The notes: generated by a model not told the origin, from the sequence alone. A DNA stretch of 36,894 bases from Novosphingobium sediminicola (GCF_014196525.1 NZ_JACIDX010000028.1:1-36894); one strand, 5' to 3'; positions 24,701 through 33,463 are shown, counted from the stretch's first letter. Program-made: numbers and translations.

Positions 24701-27700
24701 CGCAACAGTCCGACCAGCGCCGAGGCTTCCTGCGGCGACATCCGCCTTTCGGCCGGGGCGCAAAGTAGCACTACGTCGGCATTGGCCGATTGCGGCTGCG
24801 AAAGATCGATGATTTCCCACTGGCCCGCCACCGGCATGGTGCGCGCCAGCCTTTCGGCGGCCAGATTGTCCGCCGCGGCAATCGACAGGCGCAAACGGCC
24901 TGCCATCGCCCCGTTCATCAACCCAGAAGCCACCGGATCGGTCAAGGCGGCCATCACCGCCTCGCCATCCTTTTCAGCCACAACCACATGCAGATGGCGC
25001 GGATAATCCGCCCCGATCCGCGCCGCCATCACCGAGACACAGCCTGCCAGCGCCTCTACGGCCGGTTGCAGGCGCAAGGAGGCATTTTCATAGCGGACCA
25101 GCAGGCGCGCACGCGGCGCAGCTACATCCTCGCCACGCAGGATCGCGGGCAGATTGGCCCCCGCCAGCGCCGAAAGCGCAAGGTCGGCGCTGGCCTCGGG
25201 GAATTCGGCAGAGCAACTGGCCAAAATGACCGAAGCTTCGGGATGGTCGCTGTCAATCAGGCGGATCTGATCGCCCTCCTGTTCAACCACGCCCGCATTG
25301 ATCAGATCGAGCAGAAGTTCACTGATCCATGCCCGCTGCTCGGCAGGGCGCCCGCCGGTCTTGTCCAAAGCCGGAGGATCGAGCAGCATCAGCAGGTCAA
25401 TCAGCCCGTCAGGCCCGGCCATATCGCGCAAGGTCTCGATCGCACTGGCCCGCATATGGGCATGGAGCAAGAGCCAACCATCCGAAGCGACCGGCAACTG
25501 GGTCGTCTCGAACCACCCCTGCGCCAGTTGCGCCAGCGGGCGGCTGACCGTGGTGAGGCCCGCAGGCGGGGTGGCGAGATGGAACACGCCCTGAAGCGCG
25601 GGCTTTTCCACCCGCGCCACTGCGCGCAGCAAGGCCTTGTCCAGCCGCGCCACCGTCCGCCCGGCATCATCGCGCATCCACAGCGTCACGGTCTTGAGCT
25701 GCTCGCCGCTCTTGTCCACCACGATGGTCACATCGGTGACATCGGCCCCCTCGCGCCACACCGTCAATCGTTCAAAGCGGATGGGCAGCCAGGTCTTGGT
25801 GTTTTCGTCGCCCTCGGTGACGTAATCGAACAGGCCATGGAAGGCGGCATCGACGCTGGCGGGATGCAGCACCTGCGGCTTGCCATAGGCGCCCGTCCCT
25901 GCCGCTGGCACGGCCTGCGTGGTTTCCAGGATTTCCTCGCCCTGACGCCGCAGGGTCCGCAGCAGGCTGAAGCTGGGGCCATAGTCGATGTCGCTCTGGC
26001 GCGCCTTGCGATAGATTTCGTCGGCATCGTCATGGGCGGCTGTCAGATCGCTGATCTTGGGCGCCTCGCCGCGCAATTTGGGCGCGCGGGCGATGCGGCC
26101 GCGCGCGTGCATATGCCATTCGTCGGGCGAGAAGCGCGGGCGGCTCCAGATCTCGACGCTGGCCGGATCGGAAATGAGGCGGGTGGAAATCTCGCGCTGT
26201 TCCTCTGCGCCCAGCACCAGAGGTTGCAGGATGTCGAAATCCTCGACGCAAACCCCGCCTTCGCCCCACAGATCACGTGCCACGGCCAGCATCATTTCGG
26301 CCAGCGCCGTGGCGGGCACCACCACCTCGCCGCCCACGACGTGATCGGCCAGATAGGGGACCAGTTGGGCATCAAGCACATTGCGCCATTCGGGCGCGCC
26401 CTGCACCAGACGCGCGCCGATCAGCGGATGGCGCGGCGCAATGCCATGCACATCGAGCGCCGATGAAGTGGGCGTATAGGCATAGGTCTTACGCTGCCAG
26501 GGATAGGTCGGCAGGTCGATGCTGCGATCCACTTGTCCGCCCACCGGCTGCGGGTCCAGCCCGTTGGCGATGGCGCGTGCCAGAATCTCGGCAATAGGAT
26601 CGCCCTGTCCCGCCGCATCGCTCAGGCTATGCAGCGCGCGGCCCGTGAATCCGGCGGCCTCCACCGTGCCCGCCATGGCCGAGCATAGGATCATGCGCGG
26701 CCCGATTTCCAGGAACAGATTGGCCCCGCGCTCGGCCGCCTTGCGCACCGCGTTCGAGAACATCACCTCGTGGCGGATGTTCTGCCACCAATAGGCGCTG
26801 TCGAAACCGGCCCCGGCCAGCAGATCGCCCGTGACGGTCGAGATCATCGGCACCGCGCCCGCCGTCGGGCTGATCTCGCCCAGTTCTGCCAGAAAAGCAT
26901 CCTCGATCCTGTCCAGCAGGGCCGAGTGATAAGGATAGGCAATGTCGAGCTGGCGCCCGGCCACGCGATTCTTGCGCGCGAAACGCATGAAGGCGGTGAT
27001 CGCCTCGTCGCTGCCCGAAACGGTGATCGAATTGGGGCCGTTGCTGGCCGCGATGTCGATGCCCGCGATGCCGCTGCGTTCGATCAGTTCGGCCATGGCC
27101 GCGCGCCCAGAGGCCAGCGTCGCCATGGTCCCGACGCCATGCACGGTTTCCTGACTATGCGCGCGGGCCATCAGGATACGCGCGGCCTGATCCAGCGTCA
27201 GGATGCCCGCAGCATAGGCCGCCGCGATTTCGCCCACGCTGTGGCCCAGCACCATCGCCGGGGTCAGGCCCCGCTCGGCCAGCGCGGCCGTCAGGCCTAC
27301 CTGAATGGCGAAAATCAGCGGCTGCGCCCATTCGGCCAGTTCCAGCTTGTCGGCCAGATCCTCGCCCAGCATCGCCTCGGCCAGACCATCATGGCCCAGC
27401 GCAACAAAGGCCGCATCAGCCGCATCGAAAGCCCGGCGGAACGCGGCATTGGCGCCATAAGCGTCACGCCCCATGCCGACGAATTGCGAACCATTGCCAT
27501 TATAGGCAAAGCACACCTTGACCGCGCCCGACAGCGCCGTGCCCGTGGCCAGACGGGCACTCTTGCCCCCGGTGGACAGCGCGCGCAATTGCGCGGCCAT
27601 CACTGCCCCATCGCCCAGCGGCAGCACCGCGCGTTGACGCATCAGCGCGCGGCCATCGGCCACCGCCCCGGCCAGCGCGGCAGGATCGACGCCCTGTTCC

Positions 27701-29088
27701 AAGCGGTCGGCATAGGCGCCGGCCAGCGCCGCCAGCGATTCCTTGCAATGGCTGGAAAGAACCAGCGCATCGAGGGCCGACGAGGATGCGGGAGCCGCGA
27801 CCTCGGGCGCGCTGCTCAGAATGACATGCGCATTGGTGCCGCCAAAGCCGAAGGAGGACACGCCGCAATGCAAAATGCCTTCGCCCAGCGCCACAGCCTG
27901 CGCGGCCGGTTGCAGATTGAGCGCGGCAAAATCGATATAGGGATTGAACCCGTCCAGATGCAGCGTAGCGGGATAGGAGTGCTGTTCGAGCGCGATCAGC
28001 GCCTTCATCATGCCCGCCACGCCCGAGGCCGGTTCAAGATGGCCGATGTTCGATTTGACCGAACCCATCGGCAGGGGCTTGCTGCGCGGTCGGCCCAGCA
28101 CGGTGCCGATCGCGGTCGCCTCGATGGGATCGCCCACCACGGTTCCGGTACCATGCGCCTCGACAAAGGCCAGATCCTCGGGCGAAACCCCCGCCTCGGC
28201 ATAGGCGCGTTCAAGCAGGCTGGTCTGGCCCGAGAGGCCGGGCAGCGCGATGCCCGAGGTGCGCCCGTCCGAATTGATCGAGGCCCCCTTGATGATCGCG
28301 CGGATCGCGCCCGGATCGGCCACATCGCTGCGTTGCAGCACGAAAACCACCCCGCCTTCGGAGCGGACATAGCCATCGCCCCGCGCCGAAAACGGCCGGC
28401 ATGCCCCAGTGGGCGAGAGCATCTGCGCCCGGCTGAAACCTACGAAAGAGGCGGGGGAGAGCAACATGTTGACCCCGCCCACGATAGCGGTGTCAACCCG
28501 CCCGCTGCGCAGATCGGCCAGCGCCCGTTCCACCGCCACCAGCGAGGACGAGCAGGCCGTATCGACAATGAAGCTGGGGCCTTTGAGGTCGAAGAGATAA
28601 GAGATGCGGTTGGCCACGATCGACAGCGTGTTGCCGGTCATGAAGTGGCTCTCGATCGCACCGGGATCGCCGCCAAACAGGTTCGCATGATCGAGCGCGG
28701 AAACGCCGATATAGACGCCTACTTCCTTGCCCGCGATGCTGGCGGGCGCGATGCGCGCATTCTCCAGCGCTTCCCACACCAGTTCGGCCAGCAGGCGCTG
28801 CTGAGGATCGACCTGCACCGCCTCACGCGGGGACATGCCGAACACGCCAATATCGAAATCATAAGGATCAGGCAGGAAGCCGCCCGCAAAAGTATAGGCC
28901 GAACCGGCCGCATTCTTACCAGGATGGAACGCCAGTTCTTCGTGCCAACGCCCTTTTGGCACACGACCGACGGTAAACAGACCTTTGTTCAGAACGTCGC
29001 GGAACGCTGCTTCATTCTTGGCCCCCGGCAAGCGGCAGGCGGCACCTACGATGGCCATTTTCGCGGCCGTATCACGCTGGAAAGTCAC
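21763..29088 (-). CDS. Iterative type I PKS/FAS-like synthase, KS-AT-DH-(degenerate)-ER-KR-ACP (RkpA-like)
   Basis: 2441 residues, a single module with a full reducing loop. KS (about 10-430): Cys179 in DTACSSSL, His312 in HGTGT, His350 in NIGHLE. AT (about 520-820): Ser617 in GHSVGE; the specificity box reads YPYHS, not the usual HAFH or YASH. DH (about 870-1150): His916 in HVVGGEVVVP and Asp1080. Residues 1160-1640 match no active domain clearly and look like a decayed methyltransferase/structural region. ER (about 1660-1990) has GGAGGVG at 1852-1858. KR (about 2010-2240) has GGTRGFG at 2052 and Tyr2194. ACP has Ser2360 in GMDSL. There is no thioesterase. The start is GTG at 29088, 10 codons before an in-frame ATG. 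Such a synthase should make a saturated fatty-acid-like chain on its ACP for the coupled oxoamine synthase. Confidence 0.93.
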   Translation of the reverse strand: MTFQRDTAAKMAIVGAACRLPGAKNEAAFRDVLNKGLFTVGRVPKGRWHEELAFHPGKNAAGSAYTFAGGFLPDPYDFDIGVFGMSPREAVQVDPQQRLLAELVWEALENARIAPASIAGKEVGVYIGVSALDHANLFGGDPGAIESHFMTGNTLSIVANRISYLFDLKGPSFIVDTACSSSLVAVERALADLRSGRVDTAIVGGVNMLLSPASFVGFSRAQMLSPTGACRPFSARGDGYVRSEGGVVFVLQRSDVADPGAIRAIIKGASINSDGRTSGIALPGLSGQTSLLERAYAEAGVSPEDLAFVEAHGTGTVVGDPIEATAIGTVLGRPRSKPLPMGSVKSNIGHLEPASGVAGMMKALIALEQHSYPATLHLDGFNPYIDFAALNLQPAAQAVALGEGILHCGVSSFGFGGTNAHVILSSAPEVAAPASSSALDALVLSSHCKESLAALAGAYADRLEQGVDPAALAGAVADGRALMRQRAVLPLGDGAVMAAQLRALSTGGKSARLATGTALSGAVKVCFAYNGNGSQFVGMGRDAYGANAAFRRAFDAADAAFVALGHDGLAEAMLGEDLADKLELAEWAQPLIFAIQVGLTAALAERGLTPAMVLGHSVGEIAAAYAAGILTLDQAARILMARAHSQETVHGVGTMATLASGRAAMAELIERSGIAGIDIAASNGPNSITVSGSDEAITAFMRFARKNRVAGRQLDIAYPYHSALLDRIEDAFLAELGEISPTAGAVPMISTVTGDLLAGAGFDSAYWWQNIRHEVMFSNAVRKAAERGANLFLEIGPRMILCSAMAGTVEAAGFTGRALHSLSDAAGQGDPIAEILARAIANGLDPQPVGGQVDRSIDLPTYPWQRKTYAYTPTSSALDVHGIAPRHPLIGARLVQGAPEWRNVLDAQLVPYLADHVVGGEVVVPATALAEMMLAVARDLWGEGGVCVEDFDILQPLVLGAEEQREISTRLISDPASVEIWSRPRFSPDEWHMHARGRIARAPKLRGEAPKISDLTAAHDDADEIYRKARQSDIDYGPSFSLLRTLRRQGEEILETTQAVPAAGTGAYGKPQVLHPASVDAAFHGLFDYVTEGDENTKTWLPIRFERLTVWREGADVTDVTIVVDKSGEQLKTVTLWMRDDAGRTVARLDKALLRAVARVEKPALQGVFHLATPPAGLTTVSRPLAQLAQGWFETTQLPVASDGWLLLHAHMRASAIETLRDMAGPDGLIDLLMLLDPPALDKTGGRPAEQRAWISELLLDLINAGVVEQEGDQIRLIDSDHPEASVILASCSAEFPEASADLALSALAGANLPAILRGEDVAAPRARLLVRYENASLRLQPAVEALAGCVSVMAARIGADYPRHLHVVVAEKDGEAVMAALTDPVASGLMNGAMAGRLRLSIAAADNLAAERLARTMPVAGQWEIIDLSQPQSANADVVLLCAPAERRMSPQEASALVGLLRAGGVLLTAQPAMDALVGFHRGSAPVEGGQEEGVTLAPMLRDLPELGGVTTMGQLDEGLVVHISERKRVIPAAGRLSCTPVMAAGQHGVHSAQVQRALAEAGWSLAAQDAAAPDRLFVVEKSVIEDMAASADALRKALFAARGCDVRSRLWVVAMAQGELGAERVAALRAFVRVAMNEMVEADIRFVEIGAGVDDKALGLGLSEILMHPGREREFSVTPQGVNSARMLSGLPLSGEPAMEAMRLHFPRPGQLENFQWIEVPRHTPPPGHIEVELVATGLNFRDVMLAMGLLFDDVLDEGLAGAVYGLECAGRVVALGEGVHGFALGDLVMGFGQNSFASHAIGPQEAFVPVPEGVSAEAAAGLPVAFYTAWYALVELARLRAGETVLIHGGAGGVGLAAIQIARAVGAKVIATVSSPDKAALARLYGADHICDSRSLDFVDEVRDLHGGADVVLNSLSGEAMRGSIKVLRARGRFIELGKRDYVANSLLALRPFRRNLSYFGVDVDQILALDPELTLVGLKAIEQGFAEGVYMPLPVTTYRAGQISEAFRLMQSAGHVGKIVVSAPQRDGVPSLQAPPFAPGKGVQLIVGGTRGFGLATALWLAGKGAEKIVVASRAGAIDPEVLPVVERLRAQGMVFEVASLDVTDAVAVEALVKRITARHGPLGGVWHTAVTLSDGMLEGLDQATLDKVLAPKVLGAENLHHATLDQPLAHFVMFSSASALIGNPGQGAYAAANGWLEGLARRRMGAGRPALAVQWGAIADVGLLAARGDTLESLSRIAGVTGMQSADALARLDKVLALAGRLTDPVVTISDFAEAGALFSLPVPASPAFAGQFTVRGSSVAATGQSLSEMIAGLSEADALKVVATMLAEEAAAIMRLAVADVDLDASIDSLGMDSLMALELRIGIESRYKIELPMMAISAVGNLRELAQRVLVIARGSEEAAPAAVLSDAESALLAIHTGDAGVAETEILGAQRHG

Positions 29089-29360
29089 GCAGTTCGTTCT
29101 CTCATGGTAAACTCAAAAACCACTGCGCAGGCCCCCTACGCAAGCACTGTAATTTTATGACGACCTTTGCTTACAAGCATATCGGCATGTGGCGTTGCGT
29201 CAAGGCGCCTAGGCTGTCACCAGGATGCCATTTATGTAACCATTCTGACTTACTGCCAATTTCTTACGAGCCGCTTGTGTTGGATGTGTTTGTGTTGCTA
29301 AACACCCCGAAGCAAGTGGGTTTTCTCCCGCGATGCCCGTCTAGGAGCCGCCTTTTTATC
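29089..29360. promoter_or_regulatory. Divergent control region between the PKS operon and the GT/phospholipid operon
   Basis: 272 bases between the GTG of the PKS and the chosen ATG of the glycosyltransferase, AT-richer than the flanks. A weak plus-strand promoter candidate is TTGTGT (29275-29280) with TAAACA (29299-29304) at 18-base spacing. No clear operator dyad is visible. The glycosyltransferase frame is open through this gap from 29157, but the family N-terminus begins at 29361. Confidence 0.4.
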
Positions 29361-30692
29361 ATGTCCCGCGTGGTCGCTTATGATTTGACACGCTTGTTTC
29401 TTGGACCACTCAGCTTGTCGCCACGGGGTATCGACCGTGTGGATGTAGCGCTGGCCAATCATTTTTTCCCTAATGATACAACATCTAATGTCGGCATCTT
29501 ACCGACCCCCTGGGGCCTGCGCTGTTTCAAAGCCCAGATGGTGCGACGCGGATTGGACCATCTACATGATATTTGGGCCGAGCGGATCGATGAAGCCACC
29601 GATCCACGCTGGCACGGACTGGTGGCTGCGTTATGCGGAAAGGCTGTGAGCGTTGGATCTGCCGCGCACAAGCCACTGCGCGCTGTCGATAAAATGCAAC
29701 GAATGTGGATGCATCTGCGGCAAACCGGGATTTCGCCGGGACGAACCGTTTTAGCACTTCCTCGAGGCGCAGTTTATCTGAACATCGGACAGATCGGCCT
29801 TGCCGTGCCCGCATTCCATCGTTGGTTGCGGCGACGCCCAGACATTACCGCCGCCTTCATGCTTCATGATACGATCCCATTAGAATACCCGCATTTCGTA
29901 TCCCCATCTGCGGCCAAGCATCATGAGCAGATGGTGCGAACCGCCGTTAATCACGCCGATCTGGTTATCGCCACCACCGCACATGCACGCAACAGCATCG
30001 CCAGTTCGATGGCTCATATGGGTCGCGCAAATGTACCAATCCATGTGCGCGGGCTCCCGCTGCCCTCCGCTCTTGGGGTACAACGTTCATCCGATCCTAG
30101 ACTGGCGGAGCGACATTACTTTCTGACCTGTTCTACCGTTGAGCCGCGCAAGAACCACGGCTTACTGATCGAGGTTTGGCGACGGTTAGTGGGACGAATG
30201 GGCGAGCGAGCGCCACATCTGGTCATCGTCGGGTCTCGGGGCCGCAATGCCGAAGCGATTTTGGGCGAGATTGAGAAAGATGCAGAATTGGCGCGGCATG
30301 TTCATCATGCTTCAGGCCTCTCCAGTCCGGCGCTGGGCCGACTGACGTTGGGCGCGGCAGCCATGCTGTGTCCGAGCCATGCCGAAGGGTTTGGCCTGTC
30401 TGTGCTCGAAGGGAATGCGCTAGGCGTTCCAACCATCGCCTCCGACATTGCCTCTCATCGCGAAATCGCCAATACTGAAACTCTCCTTTTGCCGCCAGAT
30501 GATCCGGATGCGTGGGAACGCGCCATAACAACATTCAAAGTCGGCGGAATGCGCAGCACCCCTACGATTCCCTCCGCCATGAGCGAGGCTGCTTATTGCA
30601 GGGATATTGCAAGGTACGTCGACAAATTTGCCGCGAGCAAGCACAAGGTCCACATGATCGACAATTCGCGTACCGACGAGGCTGCTCTGTGA
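29361..30692 (+). CDS. GT4-family glycosyltransferase
   Basis: 443 residues, GT-B fold. The N-terminal half has RVVAYDLTRLFLGPLSLSPR and GIDRVDVALANHFF, typical of bacterial mannosyl/rhamnosyl-type GT4 enzymes in polysaccharide loci. AFMLHDTIPLEYPHFVSPSA and LVIATTAHARNSI follow. The donor domain has YFLTCSTVEPRKNHGLLIEV, HLVIVGSRG, and the EX7E motif in SHAEGFGLSVLEGNALGVPT with SHREIANTE. I chose ATG 29361 over the open frame from 29157, because the upstream 68 codons do not look like the family and AGGAG lies at 29343. It is the first gene of the plus-strand operon; its stop TGA shares a base with the next ATG. The sugar is unknown. Confidence 0.88.
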   Translation: MSRVVAYDLTRLFLGPLSLSPRGIDRVDVALANHFFPNDTTSNVGILPTPWGLRCFKAQMVRRGLDHLHDIWAERIDEATDPRWHGLVAALCGKAVSVGSAAHKPLRAVDKMQRMWMHLRQTGISPGRTVLALPRGAVYLNIGQIGLAVPAFHRWLRRRPDITAAFMLHDTIPLEYPHFVSPSAAKHHEQMVRTAVNHADLVIATTAHARNSIASSMAHMGRANVPIHVRGLPLPSALGVQRSSDPRLAERHYFLTCSTVEPRKNHGLLIEVWRRLVGRMGERAPHLVIVGSRGRNAEAILGEIEKDAELARHVHHASGLSSPALGRLTLGAAAMLCPSHAEGFGLSVLEGNALGVPTIASDIASHREIANTETLLLPPDDPDAWERAITTFKVGGMRSTPTIPSAMSEAAYCRDIARYVDKFAASKHKVHMIDNSRTDEAAL

Positions 30693-31384
30693 TGAACGGA
30701 ACAAATGCTTCCAAACTCTCGGACAAGCGGTTTAATGAAAGCCTTGTTGCCGGCTACGAGCGGCGGGCACTGCTCGCCATTGCGCCGCGCCTCCCCCTTT
30801 GGGTCACACCGGACCGGCTGACCGGTTTTGGCGTGTTCGGTGCCTTTGTGGTGATGTCGGGCTATATTTTGAGCCGATGGGGCATGAATTGGCTATGGCT
30901 TTCGAATTTCGGACTGGTGCTGCATTGGTTCGGAGATTCACTGGATGGTACGGTGGCCCGTGTCCGCAAAATCGAACGGCCGCGTTATGGTTTTTATCTA
31001 GATCAGGTGATCGATACGATCGGAAGTTTGATTATTTCTTTCGGTATCGGCCTGTGTCCGGCGGTGCGTATGGATCTGTCGCTACTGGTCTTGATTGTGT
31101 TCTTCATGCTTTCGATTCAAGTATATGTGCGTAACATCGTTGATCGGGAATTCCACGTCGCGGTTGGAGGACTGGGACCTACGGAAATGCGGCTGGGGAT
31201 CTTTGCGATGAACATCGGCATCCTGCTGTTCGGCTATGCCCCCGTCGCAGGTCTGCCTTTTGCCGCGAGCTGGCTCGATATAGTGATGACGCTGACCTGC
31301 CTTGGCATGCTGGTATTGCTGGTATTGGAGATGCGCGTACATTTAAAGAGGCTGGCAACCGAAGAGGCTAACCAGCCCCAATAA
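30692..31384 (+). CDS. CDP-alcohol phosphatidyltransferase family protein
   Basis: 230 residues, polytopic inner-membrane enzyme. It carries the complete CDP-alcohol phosphotransferase signature D82xxD85G86xxA89R90-x9-G100xxxD104xxxD108 (DSLDGTVAR ... YGFYLDQVID). The following hydrophobic segments (IISFGIGLCPAVRM, LLVLIVFFMLSIQVYV, IFAMNIGILLFGYAP, IVMTLTCLGMLVLLVLEM) give about five or six membrane helices. The family transfers a phospho-alcohol from, or to, a CDP-activated partner, as in phospholipid head-group synthesis. Its start overlaps the glycosyltransferase stop by one base (TGATG). Placement beside nucleotidyltransferase and kinase genes suggests it uses a specialised CDP-linked donor. 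The precise substrate is unknown. Confidence 0.9.
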   Translation: MNGTNASKLSDKRFNESLVAGYERRALLAIAPRLPLWVTPDRLTGFGVFGAFVVMSGYILSRWGMNWLWLSNFGLVLHWFGDSLDGTVARVRKIERPRYGFYLDQVIDTIGSLIISFGIGLCPAVRMDLSLLVLIVFFMLSIQVYVRNIVDREFHVAVGGLGPTEMRLGIFAMNIGILLFGYAPVAGLPFAASWLDIVMTLTCLGMLVLLVLEMRVHLKRLATEEANQPQ

Positions 31385-31453
31385 TGTAATGTTTTTTGGG
31401 CAAGGCGCCTAGCAAGGCGCTGCCACCTTGATCTGGATGTTCAGGAGTTTGTG

Positions 31454-31834
31454 ATGAAAAGACTAGTGATCGATTTGGATGGAACGATCACCATCGATGA
31501 ACCAGGCAAGGGCTACCATGAGAAAACGCCAAATGCAGATGTGGTAATGCGGCTGAGGGAATATCGCGAAGCCGGTTTCGAAATCGTGATTCAGACCGCC
31601 CGCAACATGCGTACACATAGCAATTCGGTTGGCAAGATCACCGCACATACGGTGCCGGTGATACTCGACTGGCTGAAATTTCATGACATTCCCTATGACG
31701 AACTTCATGTCGGCAAGCCTTGGTGCGGAACCGAGGGCTTCTATGTCGATGACCGAGCCATCCGCCCTGATGAATTCGTCTCGATGAGCCGTGAGCAAAT
31801 CGCCGTTCTGCTGGGTGAAGGAGATCCCCAGTGA
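31454..31834 (+). CDS. HAD-superfamily capsule-type phosphatase
   Basis: 126 residues, a minimal HAD phosphatase. The nucleophile motif is D7-L-D9 in LVIDLDGTITID, the Ser/Thr motif is in VIQTARNMRTHSNSVGKI, and the Lys/Asp motifs are VGKPWCGTEGFYVDDRAIRP. This pattern resembles small HAD proteins of capsule loci (as I recall, Pasteurella BcbF). These probably dephosphorylate a sugar- or alcohol-phosphate intermediate, the exact substrate being unproven. ATG 31454 has AGGAG 6 bases upstream and is preferred over the GTG at 31451. The stop overlaps the next gene (GTGA). Confidence 0.85.
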   Translation: MKRLVIDLDGTITIDEPGKGYHEKTPNADVVMRLREYREAGFEIVIQTARNMRTHSNSVGKITAHTVPVILDWLKFHDIPYDELHVGKPWCGTEGFYVDDRAIRPDEFVSMSREQIAVLLGEGDPQ

Positions 31835-33462
31835 AACCTGAGGAATTGATTGCCACGCCGCCCCAGCATTCCGAGGCGCCGCTCTGGTTGATCATGTCGG
31901 GCGCGTATGTCGAGCAAGAACTTGCCATGGAACTGGGCAAATTGCCGCCGTCCATGATTCCTGTCGGTCATGCACGCCTCTATGAGATGCAATTGGACGC
32001 AATCGGCCTGGATCAGCGCGTTTTTCTCGCTCTTCCCGCCCAGTATACACCTCCCGTAGAGGACCTGCGGCGGTTGCGAGATCGCGGTGTACAGATTGTA
32101 CAGATGCCCGAAGGCCTGACCCTTGGCGAAGCCGTTGTTTACGCTTTCAATTACATCGGAGTAAGTGATCGACCCGTACGCATTCTGCATGGCGACACGC
32201 TAATCCGCGATATACCCAAAGCCAGTGATGCCATTGCGGTTGCCAATAGTGCCGACGATTATCAGTGGGCGGACGTCGTGGTAGAAGGCGATTTCGTTAC
32301 CAAACTGTGTACCGCGCAAGGCAATATAAACAGTGGAGAAAGGCTCGTAGCCAGCGGCTATTTTGCCTGCTCTTCGTGTTCGTTGCTGCTGCGCTCTATT
32401 GTAATGTCTCACGGTGATTTCATTGCAGGGCTTCAGGAATACGCCCGCCAGCGCCCACTGCGCGCCAGCAAAGTCGACCATTGGTTGGACTTTGGGCATA
32501 TCCAGACATTCTTCCAGTCGCGGCGCTATGCATCCACTGCGCGCGCCTTCAACGATGTGCAGATCGGCCAGCATGTGGTGCGCAAATCCAGTGCGTCTAA
32601 TGCGCAGAAAATTCGCGCAGAAACCCACTGGCTCGCTGATGCGCCGCCAGCGCTGCTGCCTTACTGCAGCCGCGTGGTCGACAGCGGAGAAGGGCCGGAC
32701 GGACCGTTCTACGAAACAGAATATGAATATATGCTCACCCTGTCCGAGCTGTATCTGTTTGGCAGCATCGGTCGGACAGGCTGGACGCGCGTGGTCAATG
32801 CCTGCGGCGATTTTCTGGAAACCTGTGCATCGCTGGAAAGCGGCGCGATGGACAACACCACATTGCGGTTGTTGACCAACAATATGTATGATCGGCTTGA
32901 AAGATTTGCTCGCGAAACAGGCTTTGACATCAACGCGCCGACGATGCTGGATAGTTCGCCTCTGCCCTCACTGTTGAACATTGCAGAGCAGATTCAGGCA
33001 CGCATTGATCTTAACACACCGCACCCACAGCGAGCGATGCACGGGGATTTCTGTTTCAGCAACATTTTCTACAATACGCGTGCCCGGCGGGTTCGCGTGA
33101 TTGATCCGCGCGGCTTCGCTCAGGAGAATGTTTTTAGCCATTATGGAGACACGCGCTACGATATGGCAAAGCTGGCTCATTCCTCAATTGGCCAATACGA
33201 CCTGATCATCGGTGGCCGCTATCGTTGCGAACGCGGCTCTGCCAATGATTTCAACCTTGAATTTGAAGATACCCCCACGCGCCTGTGGCTCAAAGAGGCC
33301 TTTGGCGATATCACCGTTCAGGGGCAACGCGTGGGCAGCGATGAGGTGCATGCCGTCATGACCGGCCTTTTCCTCTCAATGCTGCCCCTGCACGCCGATC
33401 GGCCCGATCGCCAGCAAGCCTTCATTGCCAATGCTTTGCGCCTGTTCAAGGAACGTAACTGA
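31831..33462 (+). CDS. Nucleotidyltransferase-like/aminoglycoside-choline kinase-like fusion protein
   Basis: 543 residues in two parts. Residues about 15-250 resemble a sugar or alcohol-phosphate nucleotidyltransferase: VGHARLYEMQLDAIG, a DxD-like HGDTLIRDIP and central beta strands. The part lacks a clear GxGTRLxPxT loop. The C-terminal half is kinase-like, with the Brenner loop H404-G-D406-F-C-F-S-N411 and the metal motif D425-P-R-G as in APH/choline kinases. Such a fusion could phosphorylate an alcohol and then activate it as a CDP- or NDP-derivative (compare LicA/LicC as separate proteins). The start is GTG at 31831, overlapping the HAD stop. It is followed 1 base later by the next ATG. 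A second, separate nucleotidyltransferase follows, so the fused half may be degenerate. Confidence 0.75.
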   Translation: MKPEELIATPPQHSEAPLWLIMSGAYVEQELAMELGKLPPSMIPVGHARLYEMQLDAIGLDQRVFLALPAQYTPPVEDLRRLRDRGVQIVQMPEGLTLGEAVVYAFNYIGVSDRPVRILHGDTLIRDIPKASDAIAVANSADDYQWADVVVEGDFVTKLCTAQGNINSGERLVASGYFACSSCSLLLRSIVMSHGDFIAGLQEYARQRPLRASKVDHWLDFGHIQTFFQSRRYASTARAFNDVQIGQHVVRKSSASNAQKIRAETHWLADAPPALLPYCSRVVDSGEGPDGPFYETEYEYMLTLSELYLFGSIGRTGWTRVVNACGDFLETCASLESGAMDNTTLRLLTNNMYDRLERFARETGFDINAPTMLDSSPLPSLLNIAEQIQARIDLNTPHPQRAMHGDFCFSNIFYNTRARRVRVIDPRGFAQENVFSHYGDTRYDMAKLAHSSIGQYDLIIGGRYRCERGSANDFNLEFEDTPTRLWLKEAFGDITVQGQRVGSDEVHAVMTGLFLSMLPLHADRPDRQQAFIANALRLFKERN

Positions 33463-33463
33463 C

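Noticed and set aside
23032..29160. Very long plus-strand frames (578, 558 and 796 codons) opposite the PKS gene
   Set aside because: They are antisense shadows caused by strong third-position GC bias; their translations are Arg/Gln/His-rich and match no family, while the minus strand has continuous PKS domains.
29201..31412. 12-base word CAAGGCGCCTAG before the GT gene (29201) and before the HAD gene (31401) as a shared operator
   Set aside because: In a 37-kb GC-rich window shared 12-mers are expected by chance, and the two sites have different distances to the genes.
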